From: Annona cherimola
Taxonomy: Eukaryota > Streptophyta > Magnoliopsida > Magnoliales > Annonaceae
NCBI GenBank assembly: GCA_030490835.1
Contig: CM059971.1
Location: forward strand, 59,134,012 to 59,198,011
DNA length: 64,000 nucleotides
Direction: 5' to 3'
The notes under the pieces were generated by a model. That model was not told the origin of the DNA, made no database searches, and worked only from the letters and a program-made list of their open reading frames with translations. The position numbers were made by a program, and so were the translations under genes. Below, piece after piece: positions 36,801 to 51,800 of the stretch; position 1 is the first letter of the stretch, and each line of letters begins with the position of its first letter.

Positions 36801-39800
36801 GTTGTAATTGTGTGGACATAAATGTCCTCCATGGGAATTTGATCACAAACAAGTCTTCCTAATGCCATTGCAGTAGCCTGTTGCCAAAGACAATTCACAG
36901 AAAATTTTGATTCCACAGTAGAAATATTTGTTTGGACAAACAAATACCATGTTTAGAAACAAACAATATTCTACATTAGATTAGTTTCGTTGTTGTAAAT
37001 AAAATTTATGGTAAATTAACAATAGAAACTCACGCACAAATGAAAATAATATTCTGAAATGGAAAAAAGTCTCCATGACAAACTTTATTGAACTACCGAG
37101 TCGGAAATTTCTGAGATGAAGGACACAGAAGGGTGGTAGTATGACAACTTTGATGATGTTTTGGAGGCGGCGCAGCATACTATAGATTTTAAACTTGTAT
37201 TAGCAGTATTTGAGATGCATTTACAATCTATATTTGATATAAATTTTTTAAAAAAGAAATTTTGCTTTTCTCAAATGGAGTTTAGAAAAGTAAATCAATG
37301 AAATACTTCATTTAGGCCCAGTGCAATTATTATATAAAATCTATTTTACTCATTTTAGAATACTTAAAGAATTAGTTTCATTTAAGTCAAAAAATTGGAA
37401 CGAGCTTCATCTAGTAAAAATATAAAATCAAAATGATAAATTGTTTACTTTATAAATCGACTTGAAATTTCTTAACTTAATATCTAATTATCTAAAATAT
37501 TTTTCCTAAATTAATAAATATGCTATAATTTACTATGAATGTCCTCACATATCTTTTTATTTCAATATTTTGTTTAAGTTTACAATAATCATAATCACTG
37601 GATTATCCAAATCAAAAAATTTTGTGGTCCTCTTAGAACTTATGATTGATTTAACATTTTAGCTTTAGTTGTATAAAAGAAAGTATAGAAAAATGCAAAA
37701 TAAAATAAAAATTCAGGAAGGATTGGAAAAAATAAAAAGGAGGAAAAGTTTTTGCTTTCATTTAAATGGTGAAATCAACTGCACAGTCAAAACATACCTT
37801 GGAATGTAGAGGACAAGGAAAGAGGTTGGGCAAGATTAGTAAAGCTCCAATGAGAAAAGTGAAGAGGATGGGAAGGGCTAGAAAAGCTCCACATCAGGAA
37901 AACATAGAGGTTGGGCAGGGTTAGAGAAGCTTTAAAGTGCCAAAATGAAAAGTAAGGTATATTATGTTTTATTATTGAGGGCAATGTGGCTCCACCTATG
38001 TTCTTATATAGAAATCAGATCAATCAAAATAATGGGAGGAAAAAGAAAATTTGAAATGAAATCTTTGAAAGAGATTTTCCTCCTTTTTTGAATAATGAAT
38101 GCTTGGATGAAGAGAGCCAAGGCATAAATAAGGAATGCACATATCAAGAAAGCCAAGGCATGAATAAGGAATGGACAACAAGAACTAAAGAATTTGCATG
38201 TTTGGTTTGATGATTGTAAGGTTTGTCTATCTTGATGTAAAACAAAGAAGAAATGATAAGTAAGATTTTCAGGGATAGTGAAGTTAGAGAGTTGATTTAC
38301 CTATTTTATTCTTAAGAGAAGTACAGGAAATGTGGCTATGAACAAAGCAGTAATAGTCCTGTGGTTTCTACACAGTATTCTAATTTGGATATGCTTTCTT
38401 TTTATCAAATTAGAGCCTCACAAATCTTATACCTTAATGGAGAAGATAGAAATAAATAAAATAAAAAAACACGCCAAGGCATATGATTGATGGATTATTT
38501 GGGCTCTATCAGTGCAATTCTGATTTGTGGTTTATAAGAATAAATGCATGATCAATTAAGTCCTATCATTCTGCATTATACCATTAACCAAGCCCGAAAT
38601 GATCAATTATGTCCTATAACGCACTCACCATATAAATGCTTCGGAAAACTCATTCTCTCTTTAAGAGAAGACCCTTGTTAGAGAGATGAATACAATGTCT
38701 AAAAATATTAACACTACAAAAGAAATGGGTGGGCATGAAACTAATTTGTGACTAACAATGCATGACAAACTGACTAACAAGGGTACATGACATCTTTGTG
38801 GCATGACTGACAAAGTATGAAAGTGGATGGTGCAATATAAAGGTTGAGATGACAATCTAGCATTTCCAGGTGGTCAGAAATCCCATTCGCATTCTGGTAC
38901 GTCAGGCCAGCCAAACGCCCCAATCAGATTGGGATCAGTAAGGGGCCAGTCGACTATACCAATGACCCTTGAAGGCAAATGTATGTAGTCATTTCAATCC
39001 CCAATGCCATATGAAAATCTGATCTTCCATCGTGGTGAGTGAAGACTTACAGGTGGACATATGTAGTCACTTTTGTTGGATATTTGGAAAATCATCTTAA
39101 TATATTTGGGTCATTTCTTTCAGTTCTTTGTTGATGCTTTAATGTGATGTTTTGCTGCTAGTTTTTTTTTTTTAATGTTGGATGCCTTGCATTTGCATTC
39201 AATTCAAGGAGCAACTTTACATAGATTCCATAATGTTGCAATATTAGTAACATTGGAAGACTTCCCTATATATATGGTTCCTTAGCAGCATCTTTATAAA
39301 GACACAACTCCCACAAAGGATGAAAATGGTGGAGGTGTTGGTCCACTAGAAAGAACTGAAGGAGTAGAGGTGGACACACATATTTGCTTCGACCCCTAGA
39401 AGCAGTGGAAGTGGACAGACTTGTTCAGTTTGACCCTCAGATGGAACATATGCGGATACTATATGTTTAGGTAACCTGTCTTGAATGAAAGGGACTAGCA
39501 TGTTTTGGGTGACACGGAAATGCCTGTTTGACAGATGTCAGATCGAAGCAGCATAGAATCTGACTTTTGACATGAAAAGGAAATAACATGGCAGCGGAAG
39601 GTAGCACAACTTGAGGTGTCACTTAAATGTGAATTTTGAAAATGAAGTGTTGATAGAGTAGCCATGACAGGGATGCTGCTATTCTACAATGGGTGTGGCC
39701 TATTTGTGAAGGCCAGGAATTGACACAGATATGGAAGGATGTCGGATGTTGGGCAGTAGAAGGAAACACAACTTTGATATGTGAGAATTGTGCCTCGACG

Positions 39801-42800
39801 TGATTGAAGTGGTAGTGTTCATAATGGGGGCATCGGCCCCTAGCTTTTGTCTTCTTGTGGAGACTAATGATGACTGGGTTTGGAACTCAACATGAATTAA
39901 TGGATTAGTTTACAAGTGAGATGGTAATATTTATGAAGGGGATACCAGCCCCTATGTTGGTAGTATACATGACAGGAATGTTAGCTTCTGATTTAGCTCA
40001 TTACGAAGGCAAACAATGGCTAAATTTTAGAAACAATGTGAAAAAGATAATGATTAAGCCCAACATAAAAGTGAGGATAGTCTTGTGAACTGGTTGTGGT
40101 GGAGGTTAGAACCTCCATGAAATTGTGGTGGCCCAGCTGATTAGCAATGACCAGATTTGATCGAGTTATCTGATTCAGCCTAGCTAGAGTTTGAACTCGA
40201 CGTGGAAGACCAGGATTTGACCAAACCAGTTGGATCCTGTCATGAAAATGAAGTCAACAAAGGTTGACCATGTTGACTGGAAGATCAAATTTGACAGGGT
40301 TTGACAGCACTTCATTTAGTTTACCGAATTTGACAAAGAAGATTGAATTTTATCAAGTTGGACTAGGTTGACTAGGTTTGCCCTTGTGTATGAGCAGTGG
40401 AATTCTCACAACGTCATCATGGACTGGTCTAGCACAAGTTTCGTTACGAATGGTGGAATTCTCACAATGTCATCATGGACTCATCTAACACGAGTTTTTT
40501 CAAGACCAAAATGGATCATAGAAGTATATTAACCTCAGCTAAGCAAAAGATCTTGTCATGATCTTGATTGTGTTGATTTGGCCATTACAATGCTACCTTC
40601 CTAATTCTAAGTGACAAATGTTTGAATCTCAAATATTGTTGGGAAGATCATTCCCCAACATTTCACTCAAAAAGAGCAATGGATATGTCCTGAATCCATC
40701 ATGACAGCCTCTTTGCATGGCAACGGCTAGATGACAAAAGATTCATCATGATCTTAATTGCTCAAGTCTTGAAAGCTAGGTAAGGCTTGATAATTTCGAC
40801 CGAGGTGAAAACTTCAGCAGCATAACAATATATGAGAGGTGAGATTTTCTTCCATAGCATAATCAACACATTATTGGGGGGATTATAGATACAAAAGAGG
40901 AGAAAAATCCACATTCACCAAAAAGAGCTACTTATTACCTTAGATGAGACCAAAGGGTGCTCTAAAGCCCAGAAAGAAGGATTTTTCTCATAGCAGGGGC
41001 TTTGGAACGCATGCTGCGGTGTATTGATTGACATCCCAAGGCCCCTATTTATAAGGGTGGGTTGCCAGTGAGCGTTGGTTCGGGACAGACTGAACCCACC
41101 GCTAGGAGTATATCATTTTGTGGGCCCTACTTGCACCTTTTGGGACAATCTACTTCACCTATCTTTTAGATATTGATGATGCCTCTTCAAAAATACCTAC
41201 TTCCCCATAACTAACAAAATCAAACTAGAGAATCAAGCATTTTACAAAAGCATGAATGCGATAATGTGGAAAAACTATCATTTTTATGAAACAACAATGA
41301 AGAGCACAAAGCATACTTTTTTTACCTATTACAATGTTGGGTTGTGAACTTATACAGTCACCCATACATTACAAAAAATAAATTTCTTTAAAATTTTTAT
41401 GAATACATGGGCGGCACCTACATCTATGAGTTTTGCTATTTCTTAAATTTGTATTGTATTTTATCTTTATTTTGAAAAATCAAAATAAAGTACAAAAATT
41501 GCAAAATTTCGACAGGTAGAAAATAAAGATGGGACCCATGTATCTATAAAAAATTTTCAAATAATTTTTTCTTAAAAATTTATGGTGGCAGAATACCTGT
41601 CATTGTCATCATCACCACCATCATAATATTTTCCGAAAATGACATGTCACTGAAAAATTTTCACCACCATCATCATAATATTTTTGGAAAATGACATGTC
41701 AACTGAAAAATTTTGCAATAATAAAAATATCTCTAACAATGTATGGAACAAATGCATTTTGGCTTTCGCTATTTGCATGATGTTAATTCTCCCACAGTTG
41801 TATTATGTTATTTCTTAATAAAAACAAGAGAAAAAGTAGAAACAATAAAATACCTATCATTTCTTACAGTAATAACAACATTATCTTTTTTATAACTTCA
41901 AACTATTTAAAGGGTGAATGAACAAGCCTTACCTGAGCAACTTTTATATCCAATCCTTGTCCAATCTCACAACCAGATTGATGGATACTAATACTTGCAT
42001 CAGTATGGATATTAACTAGCGATATCATCCGCACCTTTTCCCAGAGAGCACAATATTTCACAGGTATGAGGCTTATTCCGCGTTTTACCCATTTGTTTTG
42101 TTCATTAAATGATTTAACTTCAGCAGATCGTTTGAAGTAGTCACTTGATTCCTGTGATAAGGAAAATAAGAAACCAAAAATTTGAATGTTAACAATGCTT
42201 CTATAGTTGCCAAAAAAGAAAAAAGACATTGGCCAACAGCAAATGTGGAAAAAGACAGAAGAAATTCCTTCTTTGCCTCGTTTCTTTTACAATAAAATAA
42301 AAAAGAATTCTCGGTTGAGGGTCACTTAATTCAAGAACCACCTGCATCCAACCATCACTTGAAGGTTGGCTTTTTTTTTTTTTTTTTTTGAGATAAAAAC
42401 TTGAAGGTTGGCTTGATACACAGAAAAGTGCAAACTTTCTACAATTCAGGTGCTCAATATTCTAATTATCCTCCAACGAGCTACAGTGAAGGCTCAAAAT
42501 AACACTGCAATGCGACTAGACTGGGTTGCTGTGAGTGTTCACTTAATCGAAATTATCAATGATAATATCTTTTGGAGGTTACTGAAAAACTATTCTTGAC
42601 ACCGCATGAAGTAGAGAAAAAATTTGCATACTGCTAACTTAAAAACCTTTTGGTCAGAACAATGTATGACATATATGACCAGAGTATACACATTGGTAAC
42701 TTGAAAATTTTTTAGTCAGAATAATGTTTGTTGAAGCACATGTTGGAATAATGTTTGTCTAAGCACCTGTTGCTGTCTCTAAAATTTTTCTAACCAAAAT

Positions 42801-45800
42801 AGGTTGGGCTATATATAAGTAGATTGTACATGTCTCTTACAAAAAGAAAAATATTCTTGAGTCAGAATAATGTTTGCTAAGTACAAACAGATTGTACACA
42901 TTGCTGACTTGAAAATATTTTGAATCATGACTGTAGAAAATCCCCTAACCATCACTTTTAAAGCATGCTGAACAACAACTTGAGCCCAAGAAATCAACAT
43001 CTGGAGGGCCTCATGAAAAGAGCCGATACAGTCCTCTCTCTCAGCCATCATGGAGGATGCAAATCTGAGAGAACAGAGAGACTTTGCTGCTGTGGTTCCA
43101 GATATAATACTTAGTTCTTAGGAGAAAAATGTTGGATCATACATTTTTAATAGTAACTGATAAACTATTCTGAACACCACCTGAAGTAGAGAAAAACATA
43201 TTGGTAACCCGAAAATCTATTGAGTCTCATTCAATAATAATAAAAAAAAAAAATCTATTTACTCAGAACAACATATGACATATACAACCAGAGTATACAC
43301 ATTGCTAGCTTGAAAATTTTTTAGCCAGAATAATGTTCGTGGAATTCAAACAGATTGCACATGTTGCTGCCTCCAAAATTTTTCTAATCAAAATAGTGTT
43401 GGCCATATACAAGTAGATTTTAAATGTCCCTTACAAAAGAAAAATATTTCTCAAGTCAGAATATTGTTTGCTAAGTATAAATAGATTGTACGCATTGCTG
43501 AAAATATTTTGAATCATGACTGTAGAAAATCCCCTAACCATCACTTTTAAAGCATGCTGAATGACCACTTGAGCCCAAGAAATCAACATTTGGAGGGCCT
43601 CAGTGAAAGAGCCTATATAAAGTCCTCTCTCAGGCACTATGGAGGGCCTTTGCTGCTGTGGTCCCAGATACAATACTCAGTTCTTAGGAGAGAAAAATGC
43701 TGGATCATACATCCAACCTCTTAGCCAGGGCATGCAACCTAGTTCCTTGAAAAAACAAGGACAACGGCCTCAGGATATGGTCTTGATTAGGCAATTCATA
43801 ATCCAAACCACAAATTCAAAGAAGAAATTTGTGTTGCAGAGGGGAAGTAGCAATTCTTTGGAGTGCTTGGGTGAACACTTCACTATTTTCTTCAATTGAC
43901 AACATTTTGGATGTTCAATTCTTATTTGTTATAACATTGTATTGTTTGTGGATTCCATATGTATGCTCCCATTTTGCACACTTCATTTCTCGATCACAAT
44001 CTGCCTCTGAAACATAGGTGATTGAATGACCTTAGACGGATTTTTTAGCAAACACTTAGTGTAAGACCTGTTTTAGGGTGTGATAGTCTAAAAACCTTGC
44101 CATCACATAACCAAGCACACTACCTAGACTCTCTATCAGGCCATTTGCATCATATTCATTTTTGCAACTTTCTTGAAAAGTTGTAGGTGACTGCAGTCAT
44201 CTACAACTATCTTATAGGAGATCAACAATTTTATCAATTCCAAATTTTATGAATAACATAGAAGAAAACATCTATAATATATCCGATATCATTTCTTATT
44301 TAACAATTTAAATCGGATATTATCAATATTATCTCAAATTTATCAACAATGAAGCATTTCCCTCCTAATTTCTTATCAAACAGAGATGACCTCCCTCAAT
44401 TACTAGAACTCATCTATATTTATTGTATATTATTTATATATTTTCTAAAAGTACATATTTTCCTTCATCAAAGTTGTAATAAATTTGTTCGAATGATAGG
44501 CGAGGGCCTTTTCTGATAGCCATCAGTCATCTATGATTAACACTAATGTAATATTTTTGACTTAAAGTTGTACTTATTTTGTCTTCATCTATCATAGAGA
44601 TTGATCATTTTTAAATTTTGATTTAATTTTTTCCATTAAAATTTCCTAGATAAAAATATTATTTCCAATAAAAGCAATACTATAGTTTTTAAAACCAGCA
44701 ATGTACCCTAAATTACTGATAAAAAAGAAGACAACACCGGTAATCACTGATAAAGCAAAGTACCAAACCCTAGACAACGAACTCTTAGGCTAGGGCTAGA
44801 AATAAATCGTAATTTTGCAATTGGGCCCACCTCATGAATGCCTAGACATTAACCATTTATGGTTCATTCATCAAGTAGTCACTAGTATGGAAAAGCAATG
44901 GCAATTAAAAATGCTTGTCTGTATGTTTTTATTTCATTTATACAAGTTAATTGGAGCAAACCTTAGAAACGGTATTAATTTCATACTAGAATACTTAAAA
45001 TGAGACTAGAAGTGGATGAAGAAAATAATTGCCAAAGTACCAATTCTTAATTACATGACTCTCCTACTCACTAGGCTGGCCCCAAAATTTCGCAGTTGCT
45101 AACCTCAACTAGGCTAACTTCCACTCTTAATAGACAATCCCACATCTAGAACTATTTCACCAACGTTGTCCTCTTGACAAATTGACACATTGTAGACGTC
45201 AATCCAAAATTTATGAATATGCAAAAGATAGTCATGATGCAGTCGTAAAATGTCCTATTAAGTGCGCAAACAACAAAACGTTGACAAACATGCACTACCA
45301 TTATGTTTTTGCATCCAATTTACAGAGGACAGGTGAATTGGGTTACTAAAATTTCAAATGATTAACCTCTTTAGTTGTAATCCCCACAAATTCATAAACA
45401 ATGAAGCACAAGCTGATGAAAAATGCAAGCAATGAAAAGTAAACAAGAGAACAGGATATACAGTGTGCTCTTTTGAGTGGACAAACTGATCACTTGATAC
45501 AACTTAGAGCAACCACTACCTGCTAGACTTAAGCTATAGGGGGTGATAATTTGCATAAGTTCAATTGTATATTCATACTAATTCAAATGTTTAACGATAA
45601 AAAAGCATCGTTTAAATAAGCACTTTATGTGAATTTCCTGAAAATAATATTTTTATAAAAATTTTACATTTATTGAAATTTGAACTCCACACATGGAATT
45701 TATGATTATTTATTTATGTCAAGTGCAGGAATAATTTCATAATTTTTCTATTTGAAATTAAACAAATTTTTTTTATTGCAAGAGAATCATGCAAATATAA

Positions 45801-48800
45801 TATCTCAGAATCACCTATTGGGCTGCCAAAATCAATGATGCAAGAGTACATGATGAACCAACAGTTCAAATTACTCGAATGGAGAAGCATGTGTACAGGA
45901 GCATGTATGTTAGCAGAGCACCACGATTGGTTCTCCATCTCCTTCCCCAATCTAGTGGTAACCTGCTACCATCAACTCCACATGCTGGCAACCTCTACCG
46001 CAAGATCAGATATGTTCATCTGATTAGCAGGACAGAAACCACATACAGTCCTTTCTCTAAAGCCGGTAGACTACCTGTGCTACGGATACACAGAATTTTT
46101 GTTCAGCACCATGTGTTGGCTTTAACAACGCCAACAACGATCCATTGGCAGCAAATCAACGGCTGACGGATGTGGGGTTGACCAGCATCATTTCTGATGC
46201 AACAGGCAAAGCCAGGTTACGTGGTAGGCGGTGCGGGGAGTAATCCAGCAAGGTAAGCAGTACACAGTGGATATCAGTGAGGTGTGATGAATGTGGCTCA
46301 ATCAACATCCAAGATGAATTTCTTTGATGTGCAATTACAATCAAAGGCAAACAGATGCACAACAATCAAGCAACATAAGTAGAATTACATGCGTAACATG
46401 CACAATGTGTCAACCCAAACCCTCATGCAATCCACACTTACAAATAAGGAGAATTATCAAGCTCCAGAGGTAAGAAGCTAAACAAGATGATAAAAGGAAG
46501 AGGTTCCAGAGTTTGCTTCTTATGTGTTTTTATCATGTGTTTTTCTTTTTCTTAGTGCATCTCCATCACTATGATGGAGTGAATTTTTTTTTGTTAGACT
46601 ATGATTGATTCTACATTATATATTCAATATTTTTAACCTTTTTTAATTCGTTGTATTTACAACTCAACCCTAGTACATATTGCAATCCTAGCTCTTTGGG
46701 TGTATGTAACGGCTCTGCAATGGTGGGATTTAAAACGGTGAGATTTATAGCAATTAAATCCCAGTTGTTTAGAAAATGGATTAGTATAAAAGGGGGAAAA
46801 TGTGAGGTGGATTTCGGCCATTTGAAGGAGAGAATTGAGCAGAAGACGGACTGACAAAGAAGAAGAAGGGGAATTGAAGGTACGCTGCATAAGATGCTTA
46901 TTCGGTTAATCTCATTAAGTTTATGTTATATGCAACTCATTTCTCAGATATAATCCGTTCATAATACTTCTAGCATGGTTAATTAGTAACAAGAGTATTA
47001 TTGAAAGTCTTGGTATTACAATTTTACTTATTTCAATAAAGAGTAGCAAATAAAGGGTATAAAATGTTATATAATGAAATAAACATATTTCTGGACATGA
47101 TCAGAAAATTTTGACCATAGAATAAGAAGAAAATTATTTGTTTAGCTTGCCTGCAAAATTTCAGCTTAATCAAAGTTACAGATTTTTAGATATAGTGATT
47201 TTTACACCTAATGTGGAGTGGTGAATATGTATTTTAAGAGCAAAACACAAAAAAATAAATACAGGAAATACATATATAAAAATAATTATCTGACCCATTA
47301 CAAACATTAGTTGAGAGATTTTACAGTGTGTATGACGGATTAATTTTGTTAAAAATTAGTTTAGATAGCTATTTGAAATGATATTTAATTTTAACCCTTT
47401 ATCAAAGTTACAGATTTTTAGATATAGTGATTTTTACACCTAATGTGGAGTGGTGAATATGTATTTTAAGAGCAAAACACAAAAAAATAAATACAGGAAA
47501 TACATATATAAAAATAATTATCTGACCCATTACAAACATTAGTTGAGAGATTTTACAGTGTGTATGACGGATTAATTTTGTTAAAAATTAGTTTAGATAG
47601 CTATTTGAAATGATATTTAATTTTAACCCTTTATCAAGCCTATTATGTTAAATCTAACGATAGAGACATTATGATGAGAAATGGACCGTCCAAATTATGA
47701 AACATAATATTAGAACCTTACTCCTAAAATTTCATATTAAACAGACACTTATATCGAGAGATATAAGCTATTGTGTTTAGATAATAAGGACCATTGAAAT
47801 AAATAAAAACTTCTGGACTGGTGGGCTAAGCCCATCTAAACAGACCCAGTGAACCAAGAAGCCCAGAAACCAAGCCTACTAGCCTTAGTCCACAGAAACT
47901 AAAACCCAAAATTCAAAAACAAAGCCTAGCCCACAGCTTGACCCACTGGTCCAGCCCACTAGCAATAGCCACCGGCGGCTAGCTGCCGGCGCCGGCGAGA
48001 AAAAAAATATTCAAAATAAATACAGAAAAAATTGGAAAACATACAAAAAATTATGAAAAATACCCAGAAAATTAAAGTCAATATTTAGAAGCTTAAATGA
48101 CTTTAAACTTATAATTTTTATAAGAAATGAAATTATTTAAAGGTGTGATGCTATAAAAATAAATTGAAAAATTGAAAAATTTATGAAAAATTATAAAAAA
48201 TTATGAAAATTTTAAAGTAAGTTTTTAAAGAAGTATGAGTCCAAATTTATTTTTATATAAGAAATAAAGTTGTTTAAAAATGGAATAATATAAGAATAAA
48301 AAGGAGAAAATAGAATTTTGACCAATTAAAATTATTAGAAATTTTGGAAAAGTCATAAATGAAATTTTGAGAACATAAGGAATTGATCCATGAAGAATTA
48401 TTCTTTTATTGTGTTTTGTTTTTCTGCATGGAAAAGGTAGTGAGAATCTTCGTTTTATTTGCTTTTACCGTGTTTAGTTTGTCCCACATGGAAAGCTAAT
48501 GAAAAGCTTTCGTGTGGGTGTGTTATAAATAAAATCCTTTTCTGGACTTGTAAAACATCAAATTTAACACAAATTTTCTTTTGAATAAGCAAGTGTTTAG
48601 TCCCTTTTTGTGAAGTTAAGTTATCTTTGCTTAGCTAACCAAGGTGGTCTTTCAGCTATTTTGTCATAGTGGAGCTCTCAACTTGACAAAGACTGGTCTC
48701 TCTGACATTCCAGCGTTAGCTTGATATCAAAGCAGTTTCTCTTTTCCTGTCTTTCTTTTTCTTCCTTCACTGCTTCTGTTTTTTTTTTTTTTTTTTTTTT

Positions 48801-51800
48801 TTTTTTGTCTTTTGTTGTGTTTTGTCTTCTTGTCCTTTTCTAGTCTTTCCTGGAATTGCTCTCTTTTCATGTTTTTTCCATGCTTTCTTTGTTCAAGGCT
48901 TCATTAAGGTCTCCACTTGATTTTTCCTTTGGTGTTTTCCATAAATCAGTAAACATTACTACAATTTTACAAACAAATATTATCACCATTTAAACATTCC
49001 CTTTTGTTTAATGCTAGATGAAATCTACATGTTGGAAATATACAAGGCTTGAAAACATCAAATGACAGCAACTTTCATAGAAATGTTTCATTTCCCCATA
49101 CCTTTAAACCAGTAAAACCATCATCCAATATTTCTATGTACCTATATAGCCCATGGACAAATATATCACATGATACGAATTTTGGAGATTGTCAAAACTG
49201 AATAGAATTAGAAGAAAGAAAAAGATAGAATGTAAAACCTGAGAAAGCAAGTCATCCATGTGATCATGAAGAACTGGAACACTAAGACATCAAACACATA
49301 TGACATAAACTGAAAGACAAGTACCTGAAGATTATGAACCATAAGTTTTGCATTGCAATCAAGAAGATGCTGATCAAGGATAGTGATATCGCCTTTGTCA
49401 TATATATTAAGTTCCCGTACAGTGCTTGGCTCAAGATTTAGTTCATGCGATATGTGCTCAATAATTGTTTCAATCATAACTGCAGTCTCTATGTACACTG
49501 TTTCACATTCGTTTTCACAAAGTCAGAAATTTGTCAGAAAAGCCAAAAAATGCAATTTATTTAGAGAACAACATTGTAAGATCAAGTCAGATATTGGTGG
49601 ATTGGCACTTGGAGTGAACTCCAACCCCACCCTCATATCTAATTGGTTCGTAATCAGTGTACCTGTATTAACCTAAACCATTGGAGTCCTGACTTTGATC
49701 GCTATGCATCATACCTTTTAGTTGTGATGGACTCAAGAAACGATAAAATAGACATACTTGGGCCTCTCATGTAGGTATTTGGTGGCAGATTGGTCTTCAT
49801 AGTCCGTACTTCCAATTTCCAGTTTTTGATGTTATATGGCCCATCAGCAAAAATGGTTATGTAAAACATGTCTGGATGACCAAAATCTACATGCGCACCC
49901 TGCATGAAATGGGAAATGAAATTCTTTTACGGCAATCTGAAGTGAAATATAACACTCAAAATTACAATTTCTAATAGGTTCTAACAGATGAAAAAGGTCG
50001 TTTCTCCAGGAAATTTAAGCTACGACAAAGAGTCTTTGGAAGGAAAGCAACCTGATTATTGAAAATATTCATTTGAATTGCTGTTATTCGACCATCTTTA
50101 TTTGCTGAAGCCTTGTATTTACATAAGTGAGGACTGCGTCCACCTACAAGCTGCAAATACAGGAGGACAAGGTTCAACAGCTTAAGTGGTTGTGTCTTAG
50201 AGCATATAAACTCAAGAAGGAAACAGATCAATGTCCCATAGTATTTCTAACACCAAAAATGGTAATTAGAGTAGTAGAAATGATAATTTTGGTCTAGGAA
50301 TTAGTGATAATTTCTGATATTGTAGAAATAATAATTTTATTTTGGCAACATAAGCTGGTCCGAACTCTGAATCAAATCTTTCCACAACTAATAAGATGAA
50401 ACCTTGTCAGAAACAGTAATTTGTTGTGTCATATTTTTGAGACAACCATAAATGGCAAAAGCAAAAACTTTTAAAACAAAAAATTTTCAATCTGAAACTT
50501 TTCACTCTTCATAATTATCTTATTTTTTAATTATTTCTTCACATCTACCTGTACAACTGCCTAAGTTTTCAATCATTTCTATACTACCTATATAGCTAAC
50601 TTATCTATTTTAACTTTATTCTTTTTACTCATCATTATCCCTATTATATCGCATCATTTTCTCCCTATTCAAAAACTTTTACATTAAAAACTTTTCATCC
50701 AAAAGTTTTATCACTTCTCAAACACACTCAAAATATATAGAAAACTTAGGAAAAGTAAGAAAAGTAGTATTAGATTCAACCATCAACATATATGATAAAC
50801 GAGTGACTAAAAATGCATTTTCCATGTAAAAACATTCACAAAGCTACAATAGTTAATATTTGGTTGATGAATACATTATAAAACCAACGCTTCCCTAGCA
50901 CGAGATTAGCTTATGGGCTATTTTAAATTATGATATTGAAGCTCGTATAATGTATATTATTAATGTAAAATTAATGAAATCTAATGATCTTGTAATTAAG
51001 ATGTACGGTTATGCGTAAGTTAAAACAAATGAAATTGGGAAAATTGTCTAGAAATAGAGGAAAATGTTACGGACTTTTTTCATGTCACTTAACGATTGAG
51101 TTATGTGGCTTACAATATATCAAATTGAAGCTTTTAAAGTCTAAAATATTATAGCAAAAAATTAAATTGAAATAGTGTAAGATGAAAAGGATATGAGTTA
51201 TGCACCACTGATAGTTGCAAGTTTTTACATATACTTTACATTATTTTTCACCCTTAAAATAATTAAAAATGCATTTTACAAGAGGTTTTAGATATAAATC
51301 ATTGATAATTATATACTTATACTAAGACCTTATTTATATGTCTTGGAAGAATTTTATTGGATTACTGGGGCATTTTTGTAAAATTTTGTTGAATGGGCCA
51401 CATGTGCACGACTTCAAGTGGTCCGCTGGACCACCAAAAAAATAGAGTCTTCTTCCCCAAGCATTCAGCAACTCATGGCTGCCAGAAAAAAAGAGAAAGA
51501 ACCCACCACCCATGCCTGTTGCTCACCGCCAACCGAATCAAGTGCAAAAGGGAGATAAACAAGCAGATTTTTCTACAGATTGAATCGTCCCTTGAACCGA
51601 GTAGCGAATGGTCACTAAAGCTGGATTTTTAGCAACTTGGATTTTTCTCAGGTCCGACCATCTAGGCCGTTGATCCAGTGATCAGATCTGTTGGATCTGA
51701 TGGTTGTGCAAAACCTCTTACTCAGCAGCATCAATTTCTCAAGCAGCATTGTGATATCAAAGCAAGCCAACACCTTGCTTTTCAAGACAGTGGCCTATAA

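Larger units (their letters stand above)
42152..49324 (-). other. Gene A intron 10 (7.2 kb)
   Basis: Contains a 560-bp diverged tandem duplication (42.58-43.71 kb), poly-T and poly-A runs (near 42,370-42,388), an unidentified segment with overlapping open frames at 45.71-46.17 kb, a perfect 232-bp duplication (47.17-47.63 kb), and a truncated LTR element (about 47.64-48.74 kb). 44,050-45,700 shows nothing recognisable. Confidence 0.65.

Noticed and set aside
42809..43673. Two similar 80-codon minus-strand ORFs as a tandem gene pair
   Set aside because: They reflect the 565-bp duplication, have no start context or domain, and the rest of the unit is non-coding.
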